Shown: positions 23,101 to 30,657, counted from the first letter of the stretch. The stretch is 32,429 nucleotides of DNA from Candidatus Bathyarchaeota archaeon (GCA_029934005.1 JAOZNA010000004.1:1-32429), one strand, 5' to 3'. The notes: a model not told the origin generated them from the sequence alone. Translations and numbers: made by a program.

Positions 23101-24139
23101 AATAGGAGTATGTATCGTCCCATTCGGTCGAGTAAACCCCTTCATTAATAGAGTCAAGTACTCTATCACCGTCAAGATCTCCCCCTCCTGGAGCACATAA
23201 CTCAATTTCAGGTCCATAATTAGTCCCCTTTCCAGGACCGAATTTTGAAGGGTTGTTGTTATAATCGATGGCAGAAACAGCTACCACGGTAGGAAACTTT
23301 GCTGGATATGCGACTTCGTTTCTATCGTCATTTCCAGCGGCAGCTATCAGTAAACAACCTTTGCTGTGGGCATAATTAACTGCGTTTTCGAGCGTTCCGC
23401 TGTAAACGTATCCTCCAAGGCTTAGGTTTATAATGTGTGCGCCATTGTCTGCAGCGTATATTATTCCTCTCGCGATGTCATCCCAAGAACCGTAACCATC
23501 CGTGTCGAGCACTTTTACTGCCATAAGTTTGACATTTGGTGCTACGCCGGTACCACCTAAATTATTGTCCATCTCAGCTGCAATAGTTCCAGCAACATGC
23601 GTTCCGTGGCCGTTATCATCCATTGGATCGTTATCATCGTTGACAAAATCGTACCCATAGAATCCATTTGCATCTTTCCACATATTATCATTAAGGTCGG
23701 GATGATTGTAATCAATTCCTGTATCTACAACTGCTACGATAATGCTGCTACTTCCCTTCGTTATATCCCACGCTTCAGGGGCTCTAATTCGATCATAGTG
23801 CCATTGGTTTCCATAATTTGGATCGCTGGGCGTGTAAAAAGAGGTATAATAGCTATTTCGTTCAGCAAACTTGACCTTTTTGTTCGAAAGTATGGCATCA
23901 ATAAAGTCATCTTCTGAGCCGATCGGGACGCTTACTAGGACCGTATTAATTTTTGTAAATTCTTGAACTATAGATCCGCCCAATGAAGTTATTAAATACT
24001 CGTCTACTTCATCGACGAAACCAACTAGAATTTCACCAGGGATATTGTCTCTAAAAGTTGCTTTAACATTCGGCAATGGTAGTGCAAATGCTGATAGACT
24101 GATGATGAAAATAATGATCAACAATGCTGGTTTTTTCAT
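20132..24139 (-). CDS. Secreted subtilisin-like serine protease with von Willebrand A domain
   Basis: This 1335-residue exported protease starts with a signal peptide (LLIIIFIISLSAFALPLP), then a propeptide (~28-100, FRDNIPGEILVGFVDE). The S8 catalytic domain (~110-410) has all residues: D139 in VDTGIDYNHPDL, H178 in NGHGTHVAGT, N270 in AAAGND for the oxyanion hole, and S352 in GTSMATPHVSG. A beta domain follows, then a von Willebrand A domain (~610-790) with D618, S620, S622 and T690 of the metal site, but SNG where the last Asp is usual. Next come a P-domain-like segment (SDLDLILTRPDGS), Ig-like repeats and a PxKF-type end (MPVKFALRV). No membrane anchor is seen at the C-terminus. It probably degrades proteins outside the cell or processes the envelope. 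Confidence 0.92.
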   Translation of the reverse strand: MKKPALLIIIFIISLSAFALPLPNVKATFRDNIPGEILVGFVDEVDEYLITSLGGSIVQEFTKINTVLVSVPIGSEDDFIDAILSNKKVKFAERNSYYTSFYTPSDPNYGNQWHYDRIRAPEAWDITKGSSSIIVAVVDTGIDYNHPDLNDNMWKDANGFYGYDFVNDDNDPMDDNGHGTHVAGTIAAEMDNNLGGTGVAPNVKLMAVKVLDTDGYGSWDDIARGIIYAADNGAHIINLSLGGYVYSGTLENAVNYAHSKGCLLIAAAGNDDRNEVAYPAKFPTVVAVSAIDYNNNPSKFGPGKGTNYGPEIELCAPGGGDLDGDRVLDSINEGVYSTEWDDTYSYLYWGTSMATPHVSGTAALLWSMRPDWSSGMIRALLRKTADDLGVKGWDQYYGFGRVNAYSALKELDESQFEMKPFSEGWNSGDEEEILLATAEWSSSVNSLQGTGTTYALAEAFIGGAARADAWFGLADEWVCPKTGLYEVYFVWSYDGVARKFDLPLPSGSFLGIFAKIKASFGDRESEMTIFQKESFIVGIPEEYVIAGSATLKLLVRLQSGETYRWYTTLTSWVAASAVGLPYPLPGAVAGGSISLNAKLDGVIIQPRTTNIDVVLVIDRSGSMGWDPAKINGAKTSAKLFVDLMKIGDRIGVVSYASTATVNFQLSEITSTATKIAAKNAIDPIYASGSTAMGLGLRTAYNQLVSYGDPSHPWAIILMSNGWHNTGEHPYNVIPDLKSRNIRVYTIGLGAGADAGLLGYIASKTGGFYRFAPSPEQLLEIYNDIAAQVTQAQTVASIKGSVAQGEITQSSVDIDSSIAQATFTLSWGGSDLDLILTRPDGSIIDPSIAQTDPSIEYVEEAQYELYRLDNPMAGTWTINVIGVDVPIGTENFIAKVTAITLVTLSVVTDKSAYSFPEPIKIMAILEEGGIPITGVHVRATVIRPDSSEVSFDLFDDGSDDHGDLTANDGIYTNYFLEFTEDGSYTIKVTAFGTTLAGQNFTREDQRTVLVSGVPIDTNPPKTTLLIGIPQYVNASGNVYVTSNTSIVLTAVDNNGAGSGVANTRYRIYNATYSTGWIMGVPPLSFKMVGLNDGEYKIDYYSIDNVGNVEPLNTVTVILDNTAPSIDIVNPPVGWALQDGVTFIISATDTGCGVSSVTLSLREADGGEGIPVGFEDMKAIYDSTTGKWTLFFDTLQLPDGYYVVVIKARDNLGNLKSTIHPYSIRNWAVLELLPASENNKAGRTMPVKFALRVAASVDPNQPFVYNEELTVKIYAADDPNNILQSSTFGDTARDYRINTIDEHYITNFKTLKKPKTYTVEIWRKDMLIGSFQFQTNK

Positions 24140-24188
24140 TTCTCCCTACAACCTCTTTTTGGAGTAGAAATTTAATGTCATAATGTTT

Positions 24189-24211
24189 AACTATATATAG
24201 TTTCGGAAACT
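24189..24211 (-). promoter_or_regulatory. Promoter of the protease gene with adjoining palindromes
   Basis: AACTATATATAGTT (24189-24202) is a perfect palindrome and a good TATA box, about 57 bases before the start codon. Directly upstream on the minus strand, GTTTCCGAAAC (24201-24211) is a second palindrome lying where TFB would bind. The overlap of a symmetric site with the recognition element suggests a repressor site, but no regulator is known. The leader of about 30 bases carries AGGGAG before the ATG. Confidence 0.4.
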
Positions 24212-24260
24212 TTGTTCTATAAGGTTACGCGCGGAAGAATATAGGGTGAAACTCACCGAT

Positions 24261-24776
24261 TCATGATTCAATTTTAAACTCGGTGCTTCCGCCCATTACA
24301 AATTTTCCTTTTAATTCAGCTCCGGGTCTTTGCAGCACATATGCGTATACATAGTATTTCCCTGGAGAGACTTTAAATGTTGCATCATCCCTTTGATCCC
24401 ATGTCCAAACAAAGCTACCAGAAACAGTTTGCCTGAAATTCTCATACGGTACTTCATGTACAGGTAATGTTTTAACAATATTTCCCGAAGAATTCACAAT
24501 CCAACCCACCACGATATATCTAGGTGTCTCTGCACCCAAGGTTACGTCTGGATAAACGATTCGATATTCGACCAAAATCCGTATAAGCTCCTTTTGATTA
24601 TACGAAGGTTTTTCCGTTTCTACTGATAATGAATGAGAATTGCTTTGAAGCCCGGACCTCGACATATAATTTAAAGCCCCACAGAAATATAGTACTATGA
24701 AAAATATTAAGAGAGCAACAAGTAAAACAACAGCGAAAGGTAACTTGGTATTGAGGCTTTTGATTTTTAACTTCAA
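24261..24776 (-). CDS. Membrane-anchored BsuPI-like protein, possible protease inhibitor
   Basis: The 171-residue protein has an uncleaved-looking N-terminal span (residues ~13-35, FAVVLLVALLIFFIVLYF) and an exported beta domain. Its second half, SFVWTWDQRDDATFKVSPGKYYVYAYV, is the signature of the BsuPI fold, named for the Bacillus intracellular proteinase inhibitor. The start is a TTG at 24776, preceded by AGGTGATAAC, the same ribosome binding sequence as in front of trpB2. It lies 121 bases upstream of the secreted subtilisin gene on the same strand, so an inhibitor or fold-assisting partner of that protease is plausible. BsuPI domains also occur in proteins with no known inhibitory role, so the link is inference. 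Confidence 0.72.
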   Translation of the reverse strand: MKLKIKSLNTKLPFAVVLLVALLIFFIVLYFCGALNYMSRSGLQSNSHSLSVETEKPSYNQKELIRILVEYRIVYPDVTLGAETPRYIVVGWIVNSSGNIVKTLPVHEVPYENFRQTVSGSFVWTWDQRDDATFKVSPGKYYVYAYVLQRPGAELKGKFVMGGSTEFKIES

Positions 24777-24897
24777 GTTATCACCTACTTATTTAGTTAT
24801 CGTTTGTTGTTTATAAACCTACTATTTCGAACACTACGTTTTAAGTTCAAGGGCCATTCTTAATATAACTTCATACCTCACTAATAATTAACTAATG

Positions 24898-24922
24898 TTC
24901 TTTTAATTTCTCTTAACAGAAA
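24898..24922 (+). repeat. 25-bp direct repeat, copy 1
   Basis: This AT-rich sequence (begins TTCTTTTAATTTCTC, ends TTAACAGAAA) recurs without mismatch at 25931-25955. The copies bracket two decayed genes and the DUF6506 gene. Confidence 0.75.
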
Positions 24923-25018
24923 TCAAACCGGACTACTGAAAATAAAACACCATAATAGAACGGCCGCAAAATTAATTGTAAGGAAATATAATCAAACGAA
25001 AGTCTTGATAAGTGATTG

Positions 25019-25157
25019 ATGAAACGATATATTTCGGATGAAAGTGTTCGACTCGTTTTGAAAAGCTTGGGAAGCTTAGGTATGAAGGATTTACTATAAA
25101 GCTGGTATATCTATGAAAAATTCTTTCATCCATAAGGGGCTACTGCAAAAACGCTTG
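25019..25157 (+). pseudogene. Decayed gene fragment of unknown family
   Basis: Three short frames follow one another: MKRYISDESVRLVLKSLGSLG from ATG 25019, then YEGFTIKLVYL one base back, then EKFFHP and GATAKTLE in the first frame again with an internal TAA. Read together they look like one protein interrupted by frameshifts and a stop. I do not recognise the family. The fragment lies between the 25-bp repeats, and could be a transposase or other mobile-element relic. Confidence 0.3.
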
Positions 25158-25237
25158 AATAAAAATAAGAAAGTAAATCAGTAATTGTGATAGATCAGAA
25201 GACTTATAGGAAGAAATTAAATTATGGCTTTTCGGAG

Positions 25238-25476
25238 ATGAAGTTGCGAATTTATATGCAGGCTATCATCTCAGCCATGCTATTTTTCACCGCTATTTTC
25301 ATTGCTTTAGATTGCTTACTGCAAAGCATTCTGTTCACTCAAGCGTCTTTTGAATAGGAGTGGAATGCGGAGCATTTGCAATTCTGTTATTTGGAATTCT
25401 TCTTCTTGGCTTCTATCTGCTTACACGCTTAGCAATACAAAGTGATAAGCCAAAACAACGCTTCTTTGAGAAATAA
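25238..25476 (+). pseudogene. Frameshifted two-span membrane protein
   Basis: A frame from ATG 25238 encodes 39 residues with one hydrophobic span (MQAIISAMLFFTAIFIALD) and stops at TAG 25355-25357. An overlapping frame, one base back, immediately continues with GVECGAFAILLFGILLLGFYLL, a second span with a basic end, to TAA 25476. A single-base loss near 25350-25358 would join them into a ~78-residue double-span protein. The alternative, two separate peptides, is possible because GTG 25360 could start the second, but it lacks a spaced ribosome binding site. No family is recognised. Confidence 0.4.
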
Positions 25477-25573
25477 ATATACAAAACATAGTGTAGAGTC
25501 TTGATAGTACTCTGTTTATCGAACAAACTTAAAATAAGGGTATTGGAGTAATTGGTTCTGAAGTGATGGGGGT

Positions 25574-25894
25574 ATGGCGTTTAAGGTTGTTTTTCTTGCT
25601 CATGCTCCTGACGCGGATGCTGAGAAACACAGGTGCATAATTGATACTGGCAAGTATAAACTATTCGTAGTAGTTGTCAAAAACCAGAGGGAAGCAGTTG
25701 AAGTTTGTAGAAAACTCGTCAGAGACGAAGGCATCCACTCGGTCCTGCTCTGCCCAGGATTTACACACAGAGACGTCGCAGAAATAGCCGAAACCGTCGG
25801 AGAGAACGTCGGCGTCTTCGTAGCCAGAGGAGACGGCCCAAGCAACAGAACTTCGTTAGAAATAAGGGAAAAAGAAGGCTTGTTTTCAGAATAG
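25574..25894 (+). CDS. DUF6506 family protein
   Basis: This 106-residue protein fits the small family DUF6506: it begins MAFKVVFLAHAPDADAEKHR, has VVVVKNQREAVEVCRKLV in the middle, and ends its core with LLCPGFTHRDVAEIAETVGENVGVFVARGDG. The fold is probably a compact alpha/beta domain; function is unknown. ATG 25574 follows GGGGGT, though the spacing is very short. It is intact while both upstream neighbours within the repeat-bracketed stretch are decayed, which suggests that it is under selection. Confidence 0.8.
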   Translation: MAFKVVFLAHAPDADAEKHRCIIDTGKYKLFVVVVKNQREAVEVCRKLVRDEGIHSVLLCPGFTHRDVAEIAETVGENVGVFVARGDGPSNRTSLEIREKEGLFSE

Positions 25895-25930
25895 GCCATC
25901 AAAGCAGAAACTGAAGAAATGCGGTTCGTA

Positions 25931-25955
25931 TTCTTTTAATTTCTCTTAACAGAAA
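25931..25955 (+). repeat. 25-bp direct repeat, copy 2
   Basis: Exact copy of 24898-24922, 36 bases after the DUF6506 stop codon. The distance between the copies is 1033 bases. Outside the 25 bases the flanks do not match. The rest of 25956-26077 shows no gene. Confidence 0.75.
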
Positions 25956-26077
25956 GTAGATTTAGATTAGACAATATTAACAATGTGACGAATTATCTAT
26001 CTGTTCAAATCATGAAATATGTAATTTACAATTTTGTCTTAGAGTGCAATTTTTCATAAACTGGATTTGCTCAAGGT

Positions 26078-27103
26078 TTATAGCTTCTTTGCGAGGTTGA
26101 TAGATATTTCTGCTATATCTGCGCCGTACTCTGCTGATCTTCGGATACTTTCTAATATTAGCCTTAAGCCGATTGTCGTTGTGATATGTAGTTTGGTTTC
26201 TAAAATTAGTTTAATTGCTCGGCTTTCCAATTCTGTTATTTGGGTGATCTTCGCTATAGACTGGTTTGCTTTTTTGGTGTTGAGTTGGTATAGGGCTTTC
26301 ATAGCTTCTTGGCAGATTTCCCTTGAAAGCGTACTTATGTTTGTGATTAGGGCTATAATGTTGCTCGGAATACTTTGATATTCCATAGTTGGTATTGTTT
26401 GCGCTATCCTTGCAGCGTGATCCGCTATCCTTTCGATGCTTTTAGCGACCAGCCTATAGCCCATACAGTCTCTTGGACTTGTAAGGCCAATTTCATTTAT
26501 CATAAGTCTGTTCTCAATAGCCATTTTCAACTGTCTTATAACAAAAAAGTAAAGGCGGTCTACTTCATCGTCTCTCTGCGTAACATCATGGGCTAGGGAT
26601 AAATCTCTTTCTTTCAGCGCTGCTACCGCATCTTTATGCATTGATAAGGCCATTACGTGCATTCTGCTGAGCGCGTCTTTAACTGGAAACTCGATATGCC
26701 CGAGTAGGCAACGAGCGGTAAGATAGTGGGCTGATTCATCAATAACTTCGACGCCAACTAGCTTTCTTTTTATAACATCTTTAATGTAAGCTCGATGTTC
26801 AGAAGATTTGGAGGCAAATCTCAAATGTATGATGTCATAGCCAACTAGATAGCAGGCGATTAGTTCTCTTGCAATGTTTTCGGGATCAAGGGTTTGAGGA
26901 GCGTCTATAAGAAATTCAGACTGCCTTTCCTCTTTTTTCTCCTTTCCGGGAACCAGAAGTAAGGAGTTGTCGGGTTGAGGTATCAGCCTTACGTAATCTC
27001 CAGGCTTCAAGCCCGAATCTTTAGCCCAGCTCTTCGGAAGCGAAACTATGTAGGTTGAACCTCCTGTTAATTGAACTCTTCTCAATTGAGCCGTAGTTTT
27101 CAT
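26078..27103 (-). CDS. phoU: PhoU family phosphate regulator with AbrB-type DNA-binding head
   Basis: The first ~50 residues (RRVQLTGGSTYIVSLPKSWAKDSGLKPGDYVRLI) are a SpoVT/AbrB DNA-binding domain, fused to two PhoU helical bundles (~110-341) with the repeated pattern of His and acidic residues typical of metal-binding PhoU (MHVMALSMHKDAVAAL, SIERIADHAARIAQ, SIRRSAEYGADIAEISI). In bacteria PhoU senses phosphate transport and shuts down uptake; the archaeal fusion can probably act directly on DNA. At 341 residues it is full length. It is divergent from pstSCAB, with GGTGAAA upstream of ATG 27103, and shares the repeat-rich intergenic region 27104-27214 with it. Autoregulation and pst control through that region are inferred. 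Confidence 0.93.
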   Translation of the reverse strand: MKTTAQLRRVQLTGGSTYIVSLPKSWAKDSGLKPGDYVRLIPQPDNSLLLVPGKEKKEERQSEFLIDAPQTLDPENIARELIACYLVGYDIIHLRFASKSSEHRAYIKDVIKRKLVGVEVIDESAHYLTARCLLGHIEFPVKDALSRMHVMALSMHKDAVAALKERDLSLAHDVTQRDDEVDRLYFFVIRQLKMAIENRLMINEIGLTSPRDCMGYRLVAKSIERIADHAARIAQTIPTMEYQSIPSNIIALITNISTLSREICQEAMKALYQLNTKKANQSIAKITQITELESRAIKLILETKLHITTTIGLRLILESIRRSAEYGADIAEISINLAKKL

Positions 27104-27126
27104 ATATTTTCACCAAGGGGAATTTA

Positions 27127-27211
27127 CATAGATTATGTAGTTTTGATATTTATATATAGATTATGTCCAGAAACTATATAGAATTTTTCACCATTAAAGT
27201 TTCTGGTGAAA
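27127..27211. promoter_or_regulatory. phoU-pstS control region with repeats and a hairpin over the pstS ribosome binding site
   Basis: ATAGATTATGT occurs twice as an exact direct repeat (27129-27139 and 27157-27167, 28 bases apart); the first copy is part of the palindrome ACATA-GAT-TATGT. TATA boxes overlap this (TTATATATA at 27152-27159; ACTATATAG at 27174-27182). CCAGAAACT (27168-27176) and AGTTTCTGG (27198-27206) form a perfect 9-bp inverted repeat. TTTCACC (27186-27192) is complementary to GGTGAAA (27205-27211), the pstS ribosome binding site. The first set looks like a DNA operator; the last could hide the ribosome binding site in RNA. Confidence 0.5.
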
Positions 27212-27214
27212 GTG

Positions 27215-28159
27215 ATGGGAAAAGCTGGAATTTTAACCGTTGTCATCGTGGCATTTATCATAGGACTCCTTTCCGGATCATTTGCCTTAGCCCCTCTGCT
27301 TTCGGCAAATCAGGAATCAACTTATGCTTATTCTGAAGATAGTTTGTGGAGAACCGATAGCATAAGAGTGGTAGGCTCAACAACGGTACTTCCAATAGCC
27401 AACGCATGCGCACTAAGATTCACTGAACTCTACAATACAACCAACATAATAGTTGAGGGCGGCGGGAGCGGACGAGGATACAGCGAACTCATCGGTGGCC
27501 TATGCGATATTGCAGATGCTTCAAGAGAACCTAAACAAAGCGAGCTAGACAAGGCGAAACAAAAGGGAGTAACGTTAATTCTTCATGAAATAGCCATTGA
27601 CGGAATAGCCATAATAGTTCATCCAAGCGTAACTCAAAACTTGAACGGGCCTCTAAATCTGACCTTAGAGGAGATTGGGAAAATTTTCGCCGGAGTCTAC
27701 TCAAAATGGAGTGAAGTTAAGGAGGGTCTTCCAAACGAGGAAATTGTAGTATTTGTGCGTGAATCTGGCTCAGGAACCAGAGCGACATTTGAAGAGTTCT
27801 GCATGGAGCCTTTCGGTCTCGAAGTCAAAACTGGAGCTTCAGAAGTTCTAAGCAATCCCGCAATGAGGCAAAGTGTGGAGCAAACACCCTATTCGATAGG
27901 ATATGTTGGCCTAGGCTTCCTATCAGGTAATGTTGAAGCTGTCCACGTAGCCGAAGAAAGCAGCGGACCCTTCTATGCTCCAACATATGAGAACGTAAAA
28001 GAAGGAATTTATCCACTCTCAAGATACCTATACATGGTAACCAATGGAATTCCAGAAAGCGGCTCCCTAACCGACCGTTTCATAGACTTTGTAAAGAGTC
28101 CCGAAGGCCAGAGGATAGTTGAGCAGTGCGGCTACATAGCCATATACCCGAAAGAGTAA
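27215..28159 (+). CDS. pstS: Phosphate ABC transporter substrate-binding protein
   Basis: PstS captures phosphate outside the cell and hands it to PstC/PstA. The 314-residue protein has a membrane anchor or signal segment (ILTVVIVAFIIGLLSGSFALAPLL), then the phosphate-binding loops VVGSTTVLPIANA, GGGSGRGYSELIGG and ESGSGTRATFEEF, all with the Ser/Thr/Gly residues that hold phosphate. The end, KSPEGQRIVEQCGYIAI, is typical. ATG 27215 is chosen because GGTGA at 27205-27209 is correctly spaced; GTG 27206 lies inside that site. It leads the four-gene pst operon. Confidence 0.95.
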   Translation: MGKAGILTVVIVAFIIGLLSGSFALAPLLSANQESTYAYSEDSLWRTDSIRVVGSTTVLPIANACALRFTELYNTTNIIVEGGGSGRGYSELIGGLCDIADASREPKQSELDKAKQKGVTLILHEIAIDGIAIIVHPSVTQNLNGPLNLTLEEIGKIFAGVYSKWSEVKEGLPNEEIVVFVRESGSGTRATFEEFCMEPFGLEVKTGASEVLSNPAMRQSVEQTPYSIGYVGLGFLSGNVEAVHVAEESSGPFYAPTYENVKEGIYPLSRYLYMVTNGIPESGSLTDRFIDFVKSPEGQRIVEQCGYIAIYPKE

Positions 28160-28172
28160 AAGGGTGAGAGTA

Positions 28173-29072
28173 ATGCGCCTTAAATGCCCCAAATTTTTAT
28201 GCTTTAAGGATAAAGCTGAAATTTTCTTGTTTATATTAGCATCAATCTCAATCATAATTTTATTTCTGATAATTGTTTTTGTTCTAAATGAGGGCGTTCC
28301 CGCATTCATAGAGTTAGGTTTTTCAAATTTTCTGTTTGGACACAGATGGTCACCCTACTATGGGAATTTTGGAGCATTTCCACTTATTTACGGTTCAATT
28401 CTGATAGTTCTTGGAAGTCTAGCAATTTCTGTTCCATTGGGCGTTTTTACAGCGATATTCTTGGCAGAATACTCTCCAAGATGGTTAAGCAATATGCTAA
28501 AGCCGATAATAGAATTGTTAGCTGCCATTCCGTCCATAATTTACGGCTTTTTCGGATTTGTATTTTTGGCTCCCAAAATTATGGAGTTTTTGAATGTAGG
28601 TATAGGAGAGGTTGCGTTAACTGCCTCCATAATCCTATCAATAATGACCGTACCGACAATCGTAAGCATTTCCAGCGAAGTTATCGCGTCGGTTCCAAAA
28701 GAATACCGAAAAGCATCTTTGGCTTTGGGCGCAACAAAATGGCAGACTATAAAATCTTTGGTTCTACCCACGGCGAAGCCCGGCATAATAGCCTCATTAT
28801 TGCTTGCCTTTGGAAGAGCCGTAGGAGAAACCGTAGCTGTTCTAATGGTATGTGGATGCGTGCCTCAAATTCCCTCTCCGCCATGGAATTACCTTGAACC
28901 AGTTCACGCCTTAACGGCGGCTATAGCCTTGGACATGGGCGAGGTCTCTTGGGGAAGCCTTCATTATCATGTTCTTTTCGGGTTGGGAGTAATACTTCTA
29001 GTTATTACATTCATAGTTAACATGATTGCAGATTTCTTCATAAAAAAGGCTCCAAGAGGGGTTCAGATATGA
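28173..29072 (+). CDS. pstC: Phosphate ABC transporter permease PstC
   Basis: This is one of the two membrane channel subunits for phosphate import. Six hydrophobic spans are visible over 299 residues, and the cytoplasmic coupling loop that contacts the ATPase is YRKASLALGATKWQTIKSLVLPTAKPG. The segment AIPSIIYGFFGFVF is typical of PstC. ATG 28173 has GGTGA 5 bases upstream. Its stop overlaps the start of pstA (ATGA), so the pair is translationally coupled. Confidence 0.95.
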   Translation: MRLKCPKFLCFKDKAEIFLFILASISIIILFLIIVFVLNEGVPAFIELGFSNFLFGHRWSPYYGNFGAFPLIYGSILIVLGSLAISVPLGVFTAIFLAEYSPRWLSNMLKPIIELLAAIPSIIYGFFGFVFLAPKIMEFLNVGIGEVALTASIILSIMTVPTIVSISSEVIASVPKEYRKASLALGATKWQTIKSLVLPTAKPGIIASLLLAFGRAVGETVAVLMVCGCVPQIPSPPWNYLEPVHALTAAIALDMGEVSWGSLHYHVLFGLGVILLVITFIVNMIADFFIKKAPRGVQI

Positions 29073-29899
29073 AAACCGTCAAAGAGAAAACTGTTCTATT
29101 TCTTTTGGGCTTTTCAGCAGCTATACTCCTTCTGGCATTCGTTGCAATAACCCTATTTATTGGAGTTGGAGGCTTATCAGCAATAAACTTTAGGATGATA
29201 ACCACAAGCATTCGCAAAGGCGGAATATTTGAACCCATTATAGGAACATTATACCTTCTAGCTGGAACTATAGCTATGGCAACACCGCTAGGATTGGCTA
29301 CAGCTATTTACCTTGCAGAATATGCTCCGAAAGGAAAAATTAACCGAATAATAGTTCAAGCATTAAATAATCTAGCGGGGGTACCTTCAATTATTTTCGG
29401 CTTGTTTGGATACGCATTTTTCTGCAGATTTCTGGGGCTGGGAATCTCTCTTCTTTCCGGCTGGTTGACACTTACATGTATGACTCTTCCAATAGTAGTG
29501 AGAGGCTCCCAAGAAGCCTTGAAAATGGTACCAAAAGACTTTAGGGTAGCCGCTGAGGCTTTAGGGGCGCCAAAATGGAAAACAATAAAAGACATAGTGT
29601 TACCAACGGCAACTCCCGGCTTGGCGACGAGCATCATACTTGGAATAAGCAGAGTGGCCGGAGAGACAGCAGCCATACTTTTTACATGCTCCGTATTCTT
29701 GACGAAAGGTCTCCCTACCTCACCTCTTCAGCCAGTCATGGTGCTCACATACCATCTCTATACGTTACTAGTAGCATCTCCCGGCACTTCAACAGACCGT
29801 GCATTCGCAATTGCCTTGATTCTGCTTGGATTAGTTATTTTGCTTAATCTTCTTGCCTACTTGATAAGAATGCGTTACCGAAAGAGATGGAAGTGGTAG
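29069..29899 (+). CDS. pstA: Phosphate ABC transporter permease PstA
   Basis: This is the second channel subunit, 276 residues with six hydrophobic spans. The loop [27 protein letters not shown] is the ATPase-contacting motif, and [18 protein letters not shown] is the matching membrane segment of the PstA/PstC family. It begins within the pstC stop codon and ends 2 bases before the pstB start. Confidence 0.95.
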   Translation: MKTVKEKTVLFLLGFSAAILLLAFVAITLFIGVGGLSAINFRMITTSIRKGGIFEPIIGTLYLLAGTIAMATPLGLATAIYLAEYAPKGKINRIIVQALNNLAGVPSIIFGLFGYAFFCRFLGLGISLLSGWLTLTCMTLPIVVRGSQEALKMVPKDFRVAAEALGAPKWKTIKDIVLPTATPGLATSIILGISRVAGETAAILFTCSVFLTKGLPTSPLQPVMVLTYHLYTLLVASPGTSTDRAFAIALILLGLVILLNLLAYLIRMRYRKRWKW

Positions 29900-29901
29900 G
29901 T

Positions 29902-30657
29902 ATGAAACCAAAAATAGAAGTTGAAAACTTGAACGTATGGTATGGAGCCAACCATGTTCTAAAGGATATAAGCATGGAAATTCCGGAAAAGAGAGTTACA
30001 GCCATTATTGGGCCTTCCGGATGCGGAAAATCAACCTTCCTTATGACGTTAAACCGCCTTATTGATTTAGTTAATGGAGTATGTGTCAAAGGAAAGGTTC
30101 TACTTGACGGAAAAAACATTTACAATCCCGGAATAGATCTTACTGAATTAAGGAAAAAAGTCGGAATGGTTTTTCAAAAACCAAATCCTCTCCCAAAGTC
30201 GATTTACGAGAATATTGCATATGGACCAAAAATACATGGAGTAAAAGATAGGAAGACTCTAGATAGTATTGTAGAGAAATGTTTACGTGTGGTTGGGTTA
30301 TGGGATGATGTTAAGGATAGACTTCGAGATTCTGCATTCGAGTTGTCGGTCGGTCAGCAACAAAGACTTTGTATAGCAAGGGCATTAGCCGTGAAGCCAG
30401 AAGTACTATTAATGGACGAACCATGCTCAGCGCTGGATCCAACAACAACAAGGAAAATCGAAGAATTAATCCAAACATTAAAAAATGACTATACTGTGGT
30501 CGTGGTTACACATAACATGCAACAAGCAAACCGCGTTTCCAATTATACCGCATTTCTCTACCTAGGAAAGCTCATAGAATATGGACCTACCCAAGAAATC
30601 TTCACAAATCCGAAAAACAAATTAACAAAAGATTATATCAACGGAAAATTTGGTTAG
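29902..30657 (+). CDS. pstB: Phosphate ABC transporter ATP-binding protein
   Basis: PstB powers phosphate import. The 251-residue protein has Walker [10 protein letters not shown], the Q loop VFQKPNPLP, the signature segment [16 protein letters not shown], Walker [14 protein letters not shown] and the switch His in [14 protein letters not shown]. The signature has Val where nearly all ABC proteins have Gly (LSGGQ). I set the start at ATG 29902, which gives the family length and has GGTAGG just before it; ATG 29887 overlaps pstA. The operon ends here, at a 7-bp inverted repeat shared with the convergent amidohydrolase gene. Confidence 0.95.
   Translation: MKPKIEVENLNVWYGANHVLKDISMEIPEKRVTAIIGPSGCGKSTFLMTLNRLIDLVNGVCVKGKVLLDGKNIYNPGIDLTELRKKVGMVFQKPNPLPKSIYENIAYGPKIHGVKDRKTLDSIVEKCLRVVGLWDDVKDRLRDSAFELSVGQQQRLCIARALAVKPEVLLMDEPCSALDPTTTRKIEELIQTLKNDYTVVVVTHNMQQANRVSNYTAFLYLGKLIEYGPTQEIFTNPKNKLTKDYINGKFG

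Noticed and set aside
25019-25157. An insertion sequence with a transposase
   Set aside because: The fragment could be a transposase relic, but no DDE or HUH motif and no terminal inverted repeats can be seen, so it is only called a decayed gene.
25360-25476. Programmed frameshift in the two-span membrane protein
   Set aside because: There is no slippery heptamer or downstream structure at the junction, so a mutation or sequencing error is simpler.
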